A stretch of DNA of 64,000 nucleotides from VRUE01 sp963737575 (GCA_963737575.1 CAVTTJ010000006.1:175740-239739), one strand, 5' to 3'; shown: positions 23,996 to 32,736, counted from the stretch's first letter. Translations and numbers: made by a program. Notes: a model not told the origin generated them from the sequence alone.

Positions 23996-24760
23996 GTGAT
24001 CGTGGTCAGGCTCGGGCAGAACTTCCTCGCCGATCCGAACCTGCTCGACGCGATCGTCCGCGACGCCGAGCTCGACCCCGCCGACGTCGTCCTCGAGGTC
24101 GGAGCCGGGGAGGGGGTGCTGACCGAGCGGCTCGCGGGGGCGGCCGCCCACGTCCACGCGGTCGAGCTCGATCGCGGGCTCGAGGAGGCCCTCGCGGGGG
24201 TTGTCGGGCGCCCGAACGTCGAGCTCCACTGGGGCGACGCGATGAGGATCGACCTCGCCGCGCTCGACCCGGCGCCGACCGCCCTCGTCGCCAACCTCCC
24301 CTACTCGATCGCGACGCCCCTGATCCTGCGGACGATCGAGGAGCTCCCATCGCTGACGCGGTGGACGGCGATGGTCCAGCGTGAGATCGCCGACCGCCTG
24401 CGCGCCGAGTCGGGCACCCGCACCTACGGCTCGCCGAGCGTCCTCGTCCAGCTCGCCTGCGAGGTGCGGCTCCTCCGCACGGTCGACCCGGCGGTGTTCC
24501 GGCCGCGGCCGCGGGTCGGGTCGGCGATCCTCGGCCTGCGCCGCACCGGGCCCGCCGCCGATCCCGACACACGCGCGCTCGTGCGCGCCGCGTTCGCCCA
24601 CCGGCGCAAGGCGCTGCCGCGCTCGCTCGAGCACGTCCGGCCGGGGATGCGGGAGGCGGCGCGGGCGGCGCTGGCCGAGCTCGGCCACCCTCCCGACGCA
24701 CGGGCCGAGGCGCTCTCCCCCGAGGACTTCGCGGCGCTGGCGGCGAAGCTGGGGCGATGA
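23996..24760 (+). CDS. rsmA: 16S rRNA dimethyladenosine transferase
   Basis: This 254-residue KsgA/Dim1 methyltransferase dimethylates A1518 and A1519 of 16S rRNA, a late step in 30S maturation. RLGQNFLADPNLLDAI is the N-terminal signature. VVLEVGAGEGVLTERL is the SAM motif and LVANLPYSIATPLI is the NLPY catalytic motif. The C-terminal helical domain is complete. The N-terminus is short, beginning only a few residues before LGQNFL. The GTG at 23996 is the first possible start, directly after leader element copy 1. Its stop overlaps the ispE ATG (ATGA). Confidence 0.96.
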   Translation: MIVVRLGQNFLADPNLLDAIVRDAELDPADVVLEVGAGEGVLTERLAGAAAHVHAVELDRGLEEALAGVVGRPNVELHWGDAMRIDLAALDPAPTALVANLPYSIATPLILRTIEELPSLTRWTAMVQREIADRLRAESGTRTYGSPSVLVQLACEVRLLRTVDPAVFRPRPRVGSAILGLRRTGPAADPDTRALVRAAFAHRRKALPRSLEHVRPGMREAARAALAELGHPPDARAEALSPEDFAALAAKLGR

Positions 24761-25590
24761 GGGTCCACGCTCCGGCCAAGATCAACCTCTGCCTCTACCT
24801 CGGGCCACGGCGCGCCGACGGCCTGCACGAGCTGTGCTCGCTGTTCGAGCCGCTGGCACTCGCCGACCTGATCGATGTCGACCCCTCCGACGCCGACGCG
24901 GTCCTCTGCGAGGCGCTCGGTGGCGGCGCCAATCTCGCCGAGCTGGCGCTTGCCGGGCTGCGCGGCAGCGGTTGGGGGCACCCGCCGCTCCGGATCGAGA
25001 TCGAGAAGCGGATCCCGATCGCCGCCGGACTCGGCGGCGGCAGCGCCGACGCGGCCGCCGTCCTGCGGCTGGCCGCCGGCGAGGTCGCCGAGCTGCCGGA
25101 GCTCGCGGCGGCGCTCGGAGCCGACGTCCCCTCGCAGCTCGTCCCGGCGCTCTCGCTCGTCCAGGGTGCCGGCGAGCTCGTCGAGCGGCTGCCGGAGCCG
25201 GAGCCGCACGCGGTCGTCCTCCTGCCCGGGGGCGGCGGACTCAGCACCGCCGAGGTCTTTGGCGAGGCCGACCGGCTCGGCCTCGGCCGCGGCGCCGGCG
25301 AGCTGGCCAGGATCGCCGCCCGCCTGCGCGCCGCGGCGGGCGCCGGCGGATCGCCGCTCTCCTACCCGGACCTGCTGGTCAACGACCTCGAGCCGGCCGC
25401 ACGCACCCTCCGCCCGGAGATAGGCGACGCGCTCGAGGCTCTGCGATCGGCCGGGGCGGGCCACGCGATCCTCACCGGGACCGGGCCGACCGCGGTCGGG
25501 ATCTGCGAGAGCCTGTCCGCCGCCGAGCGGGTCGCCGAGCGCCTCGGCCGCGACGATGCGATCCTCTGCGAAGCTGGCGCCGCGCCATGA
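24757..25590 (+). CDS. ispE: 4-diphosphocytidyl-2-C-methyl-D-erythritol kinase
   Basis: This 277-residue GHMP kinase phosphorylates CDP-methylerythritol in the non-mevalonate isoprenoid pathway. VHAPAKINLCLYLGPRRADG is the N-terminal motif and PIAAGLGGGSADAAAVLR the ATP-binding glycine loop. GAGHAILTGTGPTAVGI is motif 3. The start overlaps the rsmA stop, and the stop overlaps the next gene's ATG, so rsmA, ispE and the DedA-PAP2 gene form a tightly coupled operon. The length is near normal. Confidence 0.95.
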   Translation: MRVHAPAKINLCLYLGPRRADGLHELCSLFEPLALADLIDVDPSDADAVLCEALGGGANLAELALAGLRGSGWGHPPLRIEIEKRIPIAAGLGGGSADAAAVLRLAAGEVAELPELAAALGADVPSQLVPALSLVQGAGELVERLPEPEPHAVVLLPGGGGLSTAEVFGEADRLGLGRGAGELARIAARLRAAAGAGGSPLSYPDLLVNDLEPAARTLRPEIGDALEALRSAGAGHAILTGTGPTAVGICESLSAAERVAERLGRDDAILCEAGAAP

Positions 25591-27099
25591 GGCTGCCGGG
25601 CGGCAAAGCGACGGGATGGCGGAAGTGGGCGCTGCGGGTGGCGATCGGCGCGGTCTTCCTCGCCGCCTACATCGCGTTCACCCAGCTCGTCAACGTCGAA
25701 AAGGTCCTCGAGGACGTCTCGAAGGCGCTGGGGGCCTGGACATACCTCCTGGTCGGGTTCTTCGCCTTCGCCGAGACGGGAGCCTTCATCGGCCTACTGG
25801 TCCCGGGGGAGACGGTGATGATCCTCGGCGGCGCGGTCGCCGGCCAGGGGGCGACGAACGTCTACATCGTGATCGGGATCGCCTGGCTGATGGCCTTCCT
25901 CGGCGACAGCACGAGCTTCTTCATCGGGCGGCGCTTGGGCCGCGATTTCCTGCGCCGCAACGGGCCGCGGTTCGGCGTCGGCGACGACCGCCTCGACCAG
26001 ATCGACGACTACTTCTCGCGCCACGGCGGCAAGACGATCTTCATCGGCCGCTTCGTCGGCTTCGTGCGGGCGTTCGCGCCGTTCGTCGCCGGCAGCTCGG
26101 GCATGGCCTACCGCGGCTTCGTCCCCTACAGCATCCTCGGGACCGGCCTCTGGGTCAGCTCGGCGGTCCTCCTCGGCTACCTCTTCTCGCGCAGCATCGA
26201 CACCGTCCTCACCTACGCCGGCAAAGGCGCCTTCGTCCTCGGCGCGTTCATCGTCGTCGTCGTCGGGATCGTCGCCCTCCGGCGGTTCCTGCGGGTCGAG
26301 CAGAACCGACGCGACACGGTCCGCTGGATGGAGGCCCGCGCGTGGACGAGGTGGATCGTCGTCCTCGGGAGGCGGTTCAGGCCGCAGCTGCTGTTCCTCT
26401 GGGAACGGGTCACGCCCGGCGGGACCTTCGGCCTCGAGTTCACGACGCTGATGGCGGCGCTCGCGGTCGGAAGCTTCGTCCTGATCGGGTACATCTCGAT
26501 CGTCAGCGGCGACCCGGGGCCGACGCCGGGCGACGAAATCGCCGCCGAAATCGCCGAAGCGCTCCGCACCGGGTGGCTCGTCGACGTCGCCAAGGCGATC
26601 TCGGTCCTCGGGTCCTCGGCCTTCGTCTTCCCGCTGGCGGCGATCTCCGCCGCGGTGCTGGCGATGCGGCGGCGCTGGGCCGAGGTCGGGGTTCTTCTCG
26701 TCGGGATGGCGATCGTCTTCGCCGGGGTGCACGAGATCAAGGCCGCGGTAGACCGGCCGCGGCCCGCTGGGCGCGCTCGTCGGCGCCTCGGGGTCCTCGT
26801 TCCCCAGCGGCCACGCCGCCTACGCGACGTTCTACGTCTGGCTGGCGGTGATGGTGGTGATGAGGGTTCGGCCCGGGATCAGCCGCGGGGCCGCGATCGT
26901 GACGGCCGGGTTCGTGCTGACCGCGCTCATCGGTCTCTCGCGCGTCTACCTCGAAGTCCATTACCTCAGCGACGTCAACGCCGGCTGGGCGCTCGGGGCC
27001 GCAGCCTTCGCCCTCTGCGCCGCGACCGCCCTAACCATCACCACCTTGCGGCAGAATGGGCACCGTGCTGCTGCTGGCAGTCCAGAAGATCGAGAATGA
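25587..27099 (+). pseudogene. DedA plus PAP2 phosphatase membrane protein, frameshifted
   Basis: The first frame encodes a DedA/SNARE-associated domain (about residues 40-220: GLLVPGETVMILGGAVAG, FIGRFVGFVRAFAPFVAG) and then the start of a PAP2 lipid phosphatase domain up to KAAVDRPRP. From about 26770 the PAP2 domain continues one base later: SGSSFPSGHAAYATF and GLSRVYLEVHYLSDV, ending at 27099. Removing one G from GCTGGGCGCG (26769-26771) restores a single reading frame of about 500 residues. The DedA-PAP2 fusion is a known architecture for envelope lipid recycling. The ATG overlaps the ispE stop. The shift is either real decay or a sequence error. Confidence 0.85.
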
Positions 27100-27313
27100 G
27101 TACCTGCTGTTCGGCGCCGCGGGGATCGTCAGCCTCGCCGCGTTCATCGGCCTGATCCTCGTTCCCGCGATCAGCTCCTACGGCCGGATCTGGGAGAAGG
27201 CCGCCGCCGGGGTCCTCTCGCTGATCGTCCTCTGCGCGCTGGTCCTGACCGGTGTCGTCGCCGGCCTCCTCTTCGTCTACTACTACGACGCGATCTCCGA
27301 ATTCTTCAACTGA
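27056..27313 (+). CDS. Small two-helix membrane protein
   Basis: This 85-residue protein has two clear membrane helices (about 17-38 and 50-75, VLSLIVLCALVLTGVVAGLL) and no recognised domain. Its ATG lies inside the last 44 nt of the DedA-PAP2 gene in another frame, which supports operon membership. The function is unknown. The hydrophobic composition and clean stop make it likely to be real rather than a shadow. Confidence 0.7.
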   Translation: MGTVLLLAVQKIENEYLLFGAAGIVSLAAFIGLILVPAISSYGRIWEKAAAGVLSLIVLCALVLTGVVAGLLFVYYYDAISEFFN

Positions 27314-27352
27314 GCGCGCGGCCCGAGCGTCCCGGCAGGGATAATGGCCGCC

Positions 27353-28591
27353 ATGTCGGCGACCGCAAAAGGCCAGAAAAAGGCTGCAAATCCCGCAGAT
27401 GCGGGAGACCTTGCCGCGCTCTCTGAGGCGGTCGAAGCCGGGGCCGGACTGCCCGCCGTGGCGCGCGCCGCGGCCCGCGTTCTCGACGCCAGCGTGGCGC
27501 TGATCGACCGCTCCGGCGCCGTCCTCGCTGTCGCCGGCGCCTCGCCCGACCAGGAGCAGAAGCTGCTGGCGGCGGGGGAGGGGGTGACGACGACCGAGCT
27601 GCGGGTGGCCGACAGCGTCGTCGGCGAGCTCCGCCACCGCGGCAGGACCGAGCCCGACGCGACGATCGCGCGGATGGTGACCACCCTGCTGGCGCTCGAG
27701 CTCGAGCGCTCGCGCTCGCCCGAGTGGGAGAGCGAGGAGGTCGCGAGCGCCTTCGTCGACGCGGTGCTCCGCCGCAAGGTGACCGATCGCGGCGACATCG
27801 TCGCCCGCGCCGCCGAGCTGGGCGCCGATCTCGGAAAGGGGGCGGGGGTGATCGTCGTGCGCACGGCGCCGCGGACCGCCCAGACCGGCGAGTGGCGCGA
27901 CGGGGTGCTGAACCTGGCGATGCGGACCCTGCGCTCCTTCGCCGCGGGGGCGCTCGCGAACCCCGATGGCGGCGAGTCGACGGCGGAGATCGCCGTGATC
28001 GTCCCGGCCGAGGACGACGAGCGCCTCTCGCGGGCGGCGAACGGCCTCTCGCGCGAGCTCGAGGACGCTCTCGCCGGCTTTCACGTGACGATCGGGTGCA
28101 GTCGGCGCGCCGCGGACCCGGTCGACCTCCACCGCGCGGGCAGCGAGGCCCGGCTCGCGGTCAACGTCGGCGAGGCCGACGGGCGGGCGCTGCTCGCGTT
28201 CGAGGACACCGGCGCCTACCGCCTGCTGCTGCCGGCGATGAGTGAGGACCCGGGCGAGCTCGAACGCTTCTACGGCGAGACGGTCGAGCCGCTCTCGGCC
28301 TACGACGAGCAGTATGAGACCGAGCTCGTCACCACCGTCGAGGCCTACCTCGACAACGACGGCAACGTCGCGGCGACGGCGAAACAGCTCTTCACCCACC
28401 GCCACACGATCCGCTACCGCCTCGAGCGGGTCCGCGACCTCTGCGGCCACGACGTCTCCGCCACCGAGGGCCGCGAGAAGCTGGGCCTCGGCCTCAAAGC
28501 GATGCGCGTCCTCGGCATCGCCTCCCCGCGCGGCCCGGCGATGGAGCCCGGCGCGGAGGGCGGCAAGGTGCGGCCCTCCGCGGAGGAGTAG
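27353..28591 (+). CDS. PucR/CdaR-type transcriptional regulator
   Basis: This regulator of about 412 residues ends with a PucR-type helix-turn-helix: VEAYLDNDGNVAATAKQLF, then HRHTIRYRLERVRDLCG, then EKLGLGLKAMRVLG. The N-terminal half has a GAF-like sensory pattern (ALIDRSGAVLAVAGASPDQ), followed by a GGDEF-like CdaR middle domain. Members activate genes for purine, sugar-acid or other catabolism. The ATG at 27353 was chosen because an upstream ATG (27344) is part of a GATAATGG -10 box. The gene runs up to tRNA-Gln on the other strand. No target gene is adjacent. Confidence 0.88.
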   Translation: MSATAKGQKKAANPADAGDLAALSEAVEAGAGLPAVARAAARVLDASVALIDRSGAVLAVAGASPDQEQKLLAAGEGVTTTELRVADSVVGELRHRGRTEPDATIARMVTTLLALELERSRSPEWESEEVASAFVDAVLRRKVTDRGDIVARAAELGADLGKGAGVIVVRTAPRTAQTGEWRDGVLNLAMRTLRSFAAGALANPDGGESTAEIAVIVPAEDDERLSRAANGLSRELEDALAGFHVTIGCSRRAADPVDLHRAGSEARLAVNVGEADGRALLAFEDTGAYRLLLPAMSEDPGELERFYGETVEPLSAYDEQYETELVTTVEAYLDNDGNVAATAKQLFTHRHTIRYRLERVRDLCGHDVSATEGREKLGLGLKAMRVLGIASPRGPAMEPGAEGGKVRPSAEE

Positions 28592-28592
28592 C

Positions 28593-28664
28593 TCCGGGGG
28601 GAGGGCTCGAACCCCCGCTTCCAGGACCAAAACCTGGCGTGCTAGCCGACTACACCACCCCGGA
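28593..28664 (-). tRNA. tRNA-Gln (anticodon TTG)
   Basis: The minus strand folds as a 72-nt cloverleaf. The acceptor stem TCCGGGG pairs with CCCCGGA. The anticodon stem CCAGG/CCTGG has loop TTTTGGT, giving anticodon TTG. The variable loop is 4 nt and the T arm is GGGGG-TTCGAGC-CCTCC with one G-U pair. CCA is not encoded. Confidence 0.96.
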
Positions 28665-28695
28665 TCGCGCCCGACCTTAGCGCCCCACCGCAGGG

Positions 28696-28767
28696 GTGAT
28701 CGCCATTTCTTCCAGCTGTGGGATGAAAGGGCGATCACGCTCGGGAGGCGTCCGAAATGGCGATCAC
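28696..28767. repeat. GATCGCC inverted and direct repeat after tRNA-Gln
   Basis: GTGATCGCCATTTC (28696-28709) and GAAATGGCGATCAC (28754-28767) are perfect 14-bp inverted copies. A third, direct copy GAAAGGGCGATCACGCT (about 28724-28741) can compete for the left arm. The element lies in non-coding DNA before the HdeD gene. Confidence 0.75.
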
Positions 28768-28819
28768 GCTCCGGCATCCGCGGATTGATCCCGTCTGCCG
28801 GCGCTCCTATGTTTGGCGC

Positions 28820-29398
28820 ATGGAGACAGGTGGTTTGGCGGCCGATCCCGAGGCCCAGGAGGGGCTGCGACGGACCTGGAGGACGCTGATGGCGATCGGG
28901 ATCGCCGCGATCCTGATCGGCTGCGTCGCGATCATCGTTCCCGCCGCCGCATCGGTCGGCACCGCGATCTTCATCGGCTGGATCCTGATGGTCGTCGGCG
29001 TCTTCCTCATCGCCGGGGCATTCGCGGCGCCGACGATCGGCACGCTGCTGCTGCGACTGATCTGGGCCCTTCTGACGTTCGTCGTCGGTCTCTGGCTCGT
29101 GCTCGAGCCGCACGACGGCACCCTGACCCTGACCATCGTCCTCGGCATCTACTTCCTCTTCATGGGGCTGACCCGGATCGCCGTCGCCCTCGCCAGTCGC
29201 GGCCGGCAGGGCGCCGGCCTGGTCGGGCTCAGCGGGGTCGCGGGCCTTCTGATCGGGATCCTGGTCCTGGCCAAACTGCCGAGCTCCGCCGACTGGGCGA
29301 TCGGCCTCCTGGTCGGCATCGATCTGATCTTCGGCGGCTGGATGCTGGTCTCGCTGGCCCTGGTCGGCAAAGACCTCTCCCGCGCCTCCCGCGCCTGA
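28820..29398 (+). CDS. HdeD family (DUF308) membrane protein
   Basis: This 192-residue protein has six membrane helices arranged as three repeated pairs: LMAIGIAAILIGCVAIIVP, then GWILMVVGVFLIAGA, and so on to LVGIDLIFGGWMLVSLAL. HdeD proteins are linked to acid resistance in enteric bacteria, but their molecular role elsewhere is unknown. The Met at 28820 was chosen because it begins the normal N-terminus; the upstream in-frame Met lies in the repeat element. Confidence 0.85.
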   Translation: METGGLAADPEAQEGLRRTWRTLMAIGIAAILIGCVAIIVPAAASVGTAIFIGWILMVVGVFLIAGAFAAPTIGTLLLRLIWALLTFVVGLWLVLEPHDGTLTLTIVLGIYFLFMGLTRIAVALASRGRQGAGLVGLSGVAGLLIGILVLAKLPSSADWAIGLLVGIDLIFGGWMLVSLALVGKDLSRASRA

Positions 29399-29573
29399 GT
29401 CGGCTCATTCCCACGTCCTCGGGCGCGCCGCTTTGGGTCACGCACGCGAGTGCGCTGCCCTCGTCGCGCTTCCTCCGTCCTTGGACTGCTTGACTCAGGC
29501 GCTGGAGCCGATGGGGACGCTGGAGGCGAAAACCCAGCGAGCGTAGGGGACACCCCAACCCCACTCTCCCCAT

Positions 29574-29579
29574 TACGAT
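29574..29579 (+). promoter_or_regulatory. -10 type box TACGAT for glmU
   Basis: TACGAT lies 6 nt before the GTG at 29586 with no Shine-Dalgarno sequence, the same arrangement as at the amidase gene. Confidence 0.5.
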
Positions 29580-29585
29580 CTAGCG

Positions 29586-30983
29586 GTGAGCTCGCCTCTG
29601 GTCCTGGTCCTGGCGGCGGGCGAGGGGACCCGCATGCGCTCCTCGCTGCCGAAGATGCTGCATCCCGTCTGCGGGCGCCCGATGGTCGCCTGGCCGGTCC
29701 TCGCCGCCCGCGAGGCCGGCGCCGGGCGCGTCGCCGCGATCGTCTCTCCCAAGCATGACCTCTCGCCTGGGCTCCCCGAGGGGGTCGAGACGGTCGTCCA
29801 GCCCGAGCCCGATGGAACCGGTGGCGCCCTGCGCGCGGCCATCGACCTGATCCGCGACGCGGAGACGGTTGTCGTCCTCTCCGGCGACCACCCGGTCGTC
29901 TCCGCCGAGGCGATATTCGAGCTGCTCGGCGTTCACCGCGGCGCCGACGCCGGCGCGACCGTGATGACCGCGGTCCTCGAGCAGCCCGGCAGCTACGGGC
30001 GCGTCGTCCGCGACACCGAGTCCGGCGACCTGGCGCGGATCGTCGAGGCGAAGGGAGAGGGGGACGCCACGCCCGAGGAGCTCGAGATCCGCGAGGTCAA
30101 CACCGGCACCTACGCTTTCGCCGCCGCGCCCCTGGCCGATGCGCTCGGCAAGATCGGCAACCACAACTCCCAGGGCGAGTACTACATCGGCGACGTCCTG
30201 CCGGTGATCGGCGAGTCGGGGCGCCGCGTCCTCGCCAACGTCACCGAGGACAAGGGCGTGATGATGGGCGTCAACACCCGCGCCGAGCTGGCAATCGCCG
30301 AGGCCGAGGCCCGCCGCCGGATCCTCGAGCGCCACATGCTCGACGGCGTCACGGTCGTCGACCCCGCCTCGACCTGGGTCGACGCCGACGTCGAGATCTC
30401 CCCCGACGCTCGGATCGAGCCGGGAACGAGCCTCCGCGGCGGCTCGACCGTCGGTGCGAGCTCGACCGTCGGCCCGCTCAGTACGCTGATCGACGCCCGC
30501 CTCGGCGGCGGCGTCCACGTCCCGCACTCCTATCTCGTCGATTGCGAGGTCGAGGACGGCTGTCAGGTCGGCCCATTTGCCTATATCCGGCCCGGCACCC
30601 GCCTCGAGGCCGGCGCCAAGGCGGGCTCCTTCGTCGAGATCAAGAACTCGACCATCGGGGAGGGCGCCAAGGTCCCTCACCTCTCCTATGTCGGTGACGC
30701 CGAGGTCGGCGCCGGCAGCAATCTCGGCGCCGGGACCGTGACCGCCAACTACGACGGTTTCCGCAAGCACCGGACGGTGATCGGCGACCAGGTCCGCATC
30801 GGCGTTGACACGATGCTGATTGCCCCGGTACAAGTCGGGGACGGGGCCTACACTGGCGCCGGAGCGGTGGTCAAGAAAGACGTTCCCGAAGGGGCACTTG
30901 CGGTGAGCGAGAACGATCAGCGGAACATCGAGGGCTACGCCGACGAGAAGGCCGGCCAGAAGCGCGAGGAGGAAGAGGAGTGA
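29586..30983 (+). CDS. glmU: Bifunctional UDP-GlcNAc pyrophosphorylase / GlcN-1-P acetyltransferase
   Basis: This 465-residue cytoplasmic enzyme makes UDP-GlcNAc for peptidoglycan. The N-terminal half is a nucleotidyltransferase (LAAGEGTRMRSSLPKMLHPV with the catalytic Arg and Lys, VVLSGDHPV with Asp, EVNTGTYAF). The C-terminal half is a left-handed beta-helix of hexapeptide repeats with the acetyltransferase motifs KVPHLSYVGD (catalytic His) and TANYDGFRKHRTVIGD. The C-terminal tail is Glu/Lys-rich. The GTG start follows a -10 box by 6 nt. It overlaps the prs start by four bases (GTGA), the classic glmU-prs operon. Confidence 0.97.
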   Translation: MSSPLVLVLAAGEGTRMRSSLPKMLHPVCGRPMVAWPVLAAREAGAGRVAAIVSPKHDLSPGLPEGVETVVQPEPDGTGGALRAAIDLIRDAETVVVLSGDHPVVSAEAIFELLGVHRGADAGATVMTAVLEQPGSYGRVVRDTESGDLARIVEAKGEGDATPEELEIREVNTGTYAFAAAPLADALGKIGNHNSQGEYYIGDVLPVIGESGRRVLANVTEDKGVMMGVNTRAELAIAEAEARRRILERHMLDGVTVVDPASTWVDADVEISPDARIEPGTSLRGGSTVGASSTVGPLSTLIDARLGGGVHVPHSYLVDCEVEDGCQVGPFAYIRPGTRLEAGAKAGSFVEIKNSTIGEGAKVPHLSYVGDAEVGAGSNLGAGTVTANYDGFRKHRTVIGDQVRIGVDTMLIAPVQVGDGAYTGAGAVVKKDVPEGALAVSENDQRNIEGYADEKAGQKREEEEE

Positions 30984-32017
30984 GCGCAATCGAGGAGCGC
31001 CCGGAGACGGCTGCCGCGACCGCGATCGGGCACGACTACTCGAAGCGGATGATGGTCTTCGGCGGCCGCAGCTCGATGGAGCTCGCCGCCAGGGTCGCGA
31101 ACAAGCTCGACATCGACCTCGGCCAGGTGACGCTGAAGACCTTCGCCAACGGCGAGGTCTACTGCCGCTACGAGGAGTCGATCCGCGGCGCCGACGTCTT
31201 CATCGTCCAGTCGACCAGCGCCAACGAGCAGAGCGGGATGACGCCCAACGATGCCCTGGTCGAGCTGCTGACGATGATCGACGCCGCCCAGGGCGCCTCG
31301 GCCCACCGGATCATCGCCGTCATGCCCTGGTACGGCTACGCCCGCCAGGACAAGAAGTCTGCCCCGCGCGAGCCGATCTCGGCCCGGATCGTCGCCAAGT
31401 GCCTCGAGGGGGTCGGCACCGACCGTGTCCTGACGATGGACCTCCACGCGGGCCAGGTCCAGGGCTTCTTCCACGTCCCGGTCGATCACATGACGGCGAT
31501 GCCGATGCTGACCCAGTGGTTCGTCGATCAGAACATGACCGACGACCTCGTGATCGTCTCTCCCGACGCCGGCCGGGTGAAGACGGCGCGCAACTTCGCC
31601 CGCCGGGTCGGCACCCACTGGGCGGTCATGGAGAAGGAGCGCCCGGCCCAGCAGGTCGCCGAGATCGGCTATGTGGTCGGCGACGTCAAGGGCAAGACGG
31701 CCGTGCTCGTCGACGACATGATCGACACCGCGGGCACGCTCTGCGCCGCCGCCCAGACCGTCCGTGACGAGGGCGCGGCGCGGGTGATCGCCGTCGCCAC
31801 CCACGGCGTCTTCTCCGGCCCCGCCTACGAGCGCCTCGCCCGCGAGAACTCCGGTATCGAGCGCATCGTCGTCACCGACACGATCCCGCTGCGCCCAGGC
31901 GCCCCCGACAACATCACTGTCCTGACGACAGCCAGCACCTTCGCCGACTCGATCCGGCGGATCTTCACCGACGATTCGGTCTCTGAAATCTTCGCCGGCG
32001 AGAACCAGCTCTTCTAA
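30980..32017 (+). CDS. prs: Ribose-phosphate pyrophosphokinase (PRPP synthetase)
   Basis: This 345-residue enzyme makes PRPP from ribose-5-phosphate and ATP for nucleotide, His and Trp synthesis. MVFGGRSSMELAARV is at the N-terminus and TFANGEVYCRYEESIRG carries a conserved Glu. MPWYGYARQDKKSAPREPI is the flexible loop, DLHAGQVQGFF follows, and VLVDDMIDTAGTL is the PRPP-binding motif. The N-terminal extension of about 20 residues is longer than usual. The GTG start overlaps the glmU stop, so the two are coupled. Confidence 0.97.
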   Translation: MSAIEERPETAAATAIGHDYSKRMMVFGGRSSMELAARVANKLDIDLGQVTLKTFANGEVYCRYEESIRGADVFIVQSTSANEQSGMTPNDALVELLTMIDAAQGASAHRIIAVMPWYGYARQDKKSAPREPISARIVAKCLEGVGTDRVLTMDLHAGQVQGFFHVPVDHMTAMPMLTQWFVDQNMTDDLVIVSPDAGRVKTARNFARRVGTHWAVMEKERPAQQVAEIGYVVGDVKGKTAVLVDDMIDTAGTLCAAAQTVRDEGAARVIAVATHGVFSGPAYERLARENSGIERIVVTDTIPLRPGAPDNITVLTTASTFADSIRRIFTDDSVSEIFAGENQLF

Positions 32018-32064
32018 GCCCGCGCCCTCCTCTGTTGCGCGGGCGCTGAGACGTAAGCGCCCGC
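32018..32064. terminator. Two overlapping hairpins after prs
   Basis: GCCCGCGC (32018-32025) pairs with GCGCGGGC (32037-32044). GCGGGCGC (32039-32046) also pairs with GCGCCCGC (32057-32064). The two stems share bases and exclude each other. Neither is followed by a T-run. A prs terminator is the simple reading. Confidence 0.6.
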
Positions 32065-32079
32065 GCGTGCGGGCGGAAC

Positions 32080-32116
32080 CGATATACGCGATGCGTTACG
32101 ATATATCGCGTTAGCT
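32080..32116 (+). promoter_or_regulatory. CGATATA operator-like repeats before the PadR gene
   Basis: CGATATACGCGATGCGTTA and CGATATATCGCGTTAGCT are tandem imperfect copies. The second contains the perfect palindrome CGATATATCG (32099-32108). This AT-rich patch stands out in GC-rich DNA and lies 20-55 nt before the PadR start, so autoregulation is likely. Confidence 0.55.
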
Positions 32117-32136
32117 CACGATAGAAAGGTATTTTG

Positions 32137-32682
32137 ATGCACCACAGACACACGAGACACCGGGGCGGCCCGCGGGGACGCGAGTTTGCCCGCAGCCGCG
32201 GCTTCGGCCCGGGACCCGGCCGCGGACGGGGTGGCCCCCGCGCCCGGCGCGGCGACGTTCGCGCGGCTGCCCTCGCCCTCCTGGCGGAGCGGCCGATGCA
32301 CGGCTACGAGATGATCAAGGAGATCGAGGAGCGGACCGACGGGGCCTGGACCCCGAGCGCCGGCTCGATCTACCCGACCCTCCAGCTGCTCGAGGACGAG
32401 GGAATGATCAGCGGCCAGGAGATCGAGGGGAAGCGTCGCTTCACCCTCACCGACTCGGGGCGCGCGGAGCAGGAGTCGCGGTCGGGAGAGCAGACGCCCT
32501 GGGACGCGGTTCGAGCGGGGACCGACCCCGAGCAGTTCCAACTGCGCGACTCGGCCCGCAAGCTGCACCACTCGATCGGCCAGGTCTTCCATGCCGGCGA
32601 CGAGGACCAGAAGCGCCGGGTCCGCGAGCTGCTCGACGAGACACGGCGCCGGATCTACGCGATCCTCGCCGAGGAGGGCTGA
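32137..32682 (+). CDS. PadR family transcriptional regulator
   Basis: This 181-residue regulator has a PadR winged helix at about residues 42-110 (VRAAALALLAERPMHGYEMIKEI, SAGSIYPTLQLLEDEGMI, KRRFTLTDSGR) and a helical C-terminal dimerisation region. The N-terminal 40 residues are His, Arg and Gly-rich and probably disordered. GAAAGG precedes ATG 32137; a TTG three bases earlier is a weaker choice. PadR proteins repress detoxification or efflux genes. The nearest downstream gene is a GDPD, which may not be its target. Confidence 0.93.
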   Translation: MHHRHTRHRGGPRGREFARSRGFGPGPGRGRGGPRARRGDVRAAALALLAERPMHGYEMIKEIEERTDGAWTPSAGSIYPTLQLLEDEGMISGQEIEGKRRFTLTDSGRAEQESRSGEQTPWDAVRAGTDPEQFQLRDSARKLHHSIGQVFHAGDEDQKRRVRELLDETRRRIYAILAEEG

Positions 32683-32709
32683 GGCCCGACCCGCGATAAT
32701 GCCGCCTCG

Positions 32710-32736
32710 ATGAGCGGCCGCAGAGCACCGAGGTGA
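32710..32736 (+). CDS. Possible 8-codon upstream ORF before the GDPD gene
   Basis: ATG at 32710 begins an 8-residue frame (MSGRRAPR) whose TGA shares a base with the GDPD ATG (TGATG). A GATAAT box lies about 8 nt before the small ATG, so the transcript could begin almost at it. Translation is inferred only. Confidence 0.35.
   Translation: MSGRRAPR

Noticed and set aside
24381..27155. Very long frame joining upstream sequence to DedA
   Set aside because: The upstream part is out-of-frame rsmA and ispE sequence. The ATG at 25587 overlaps the ispE stop and begins a normal DedA protein.
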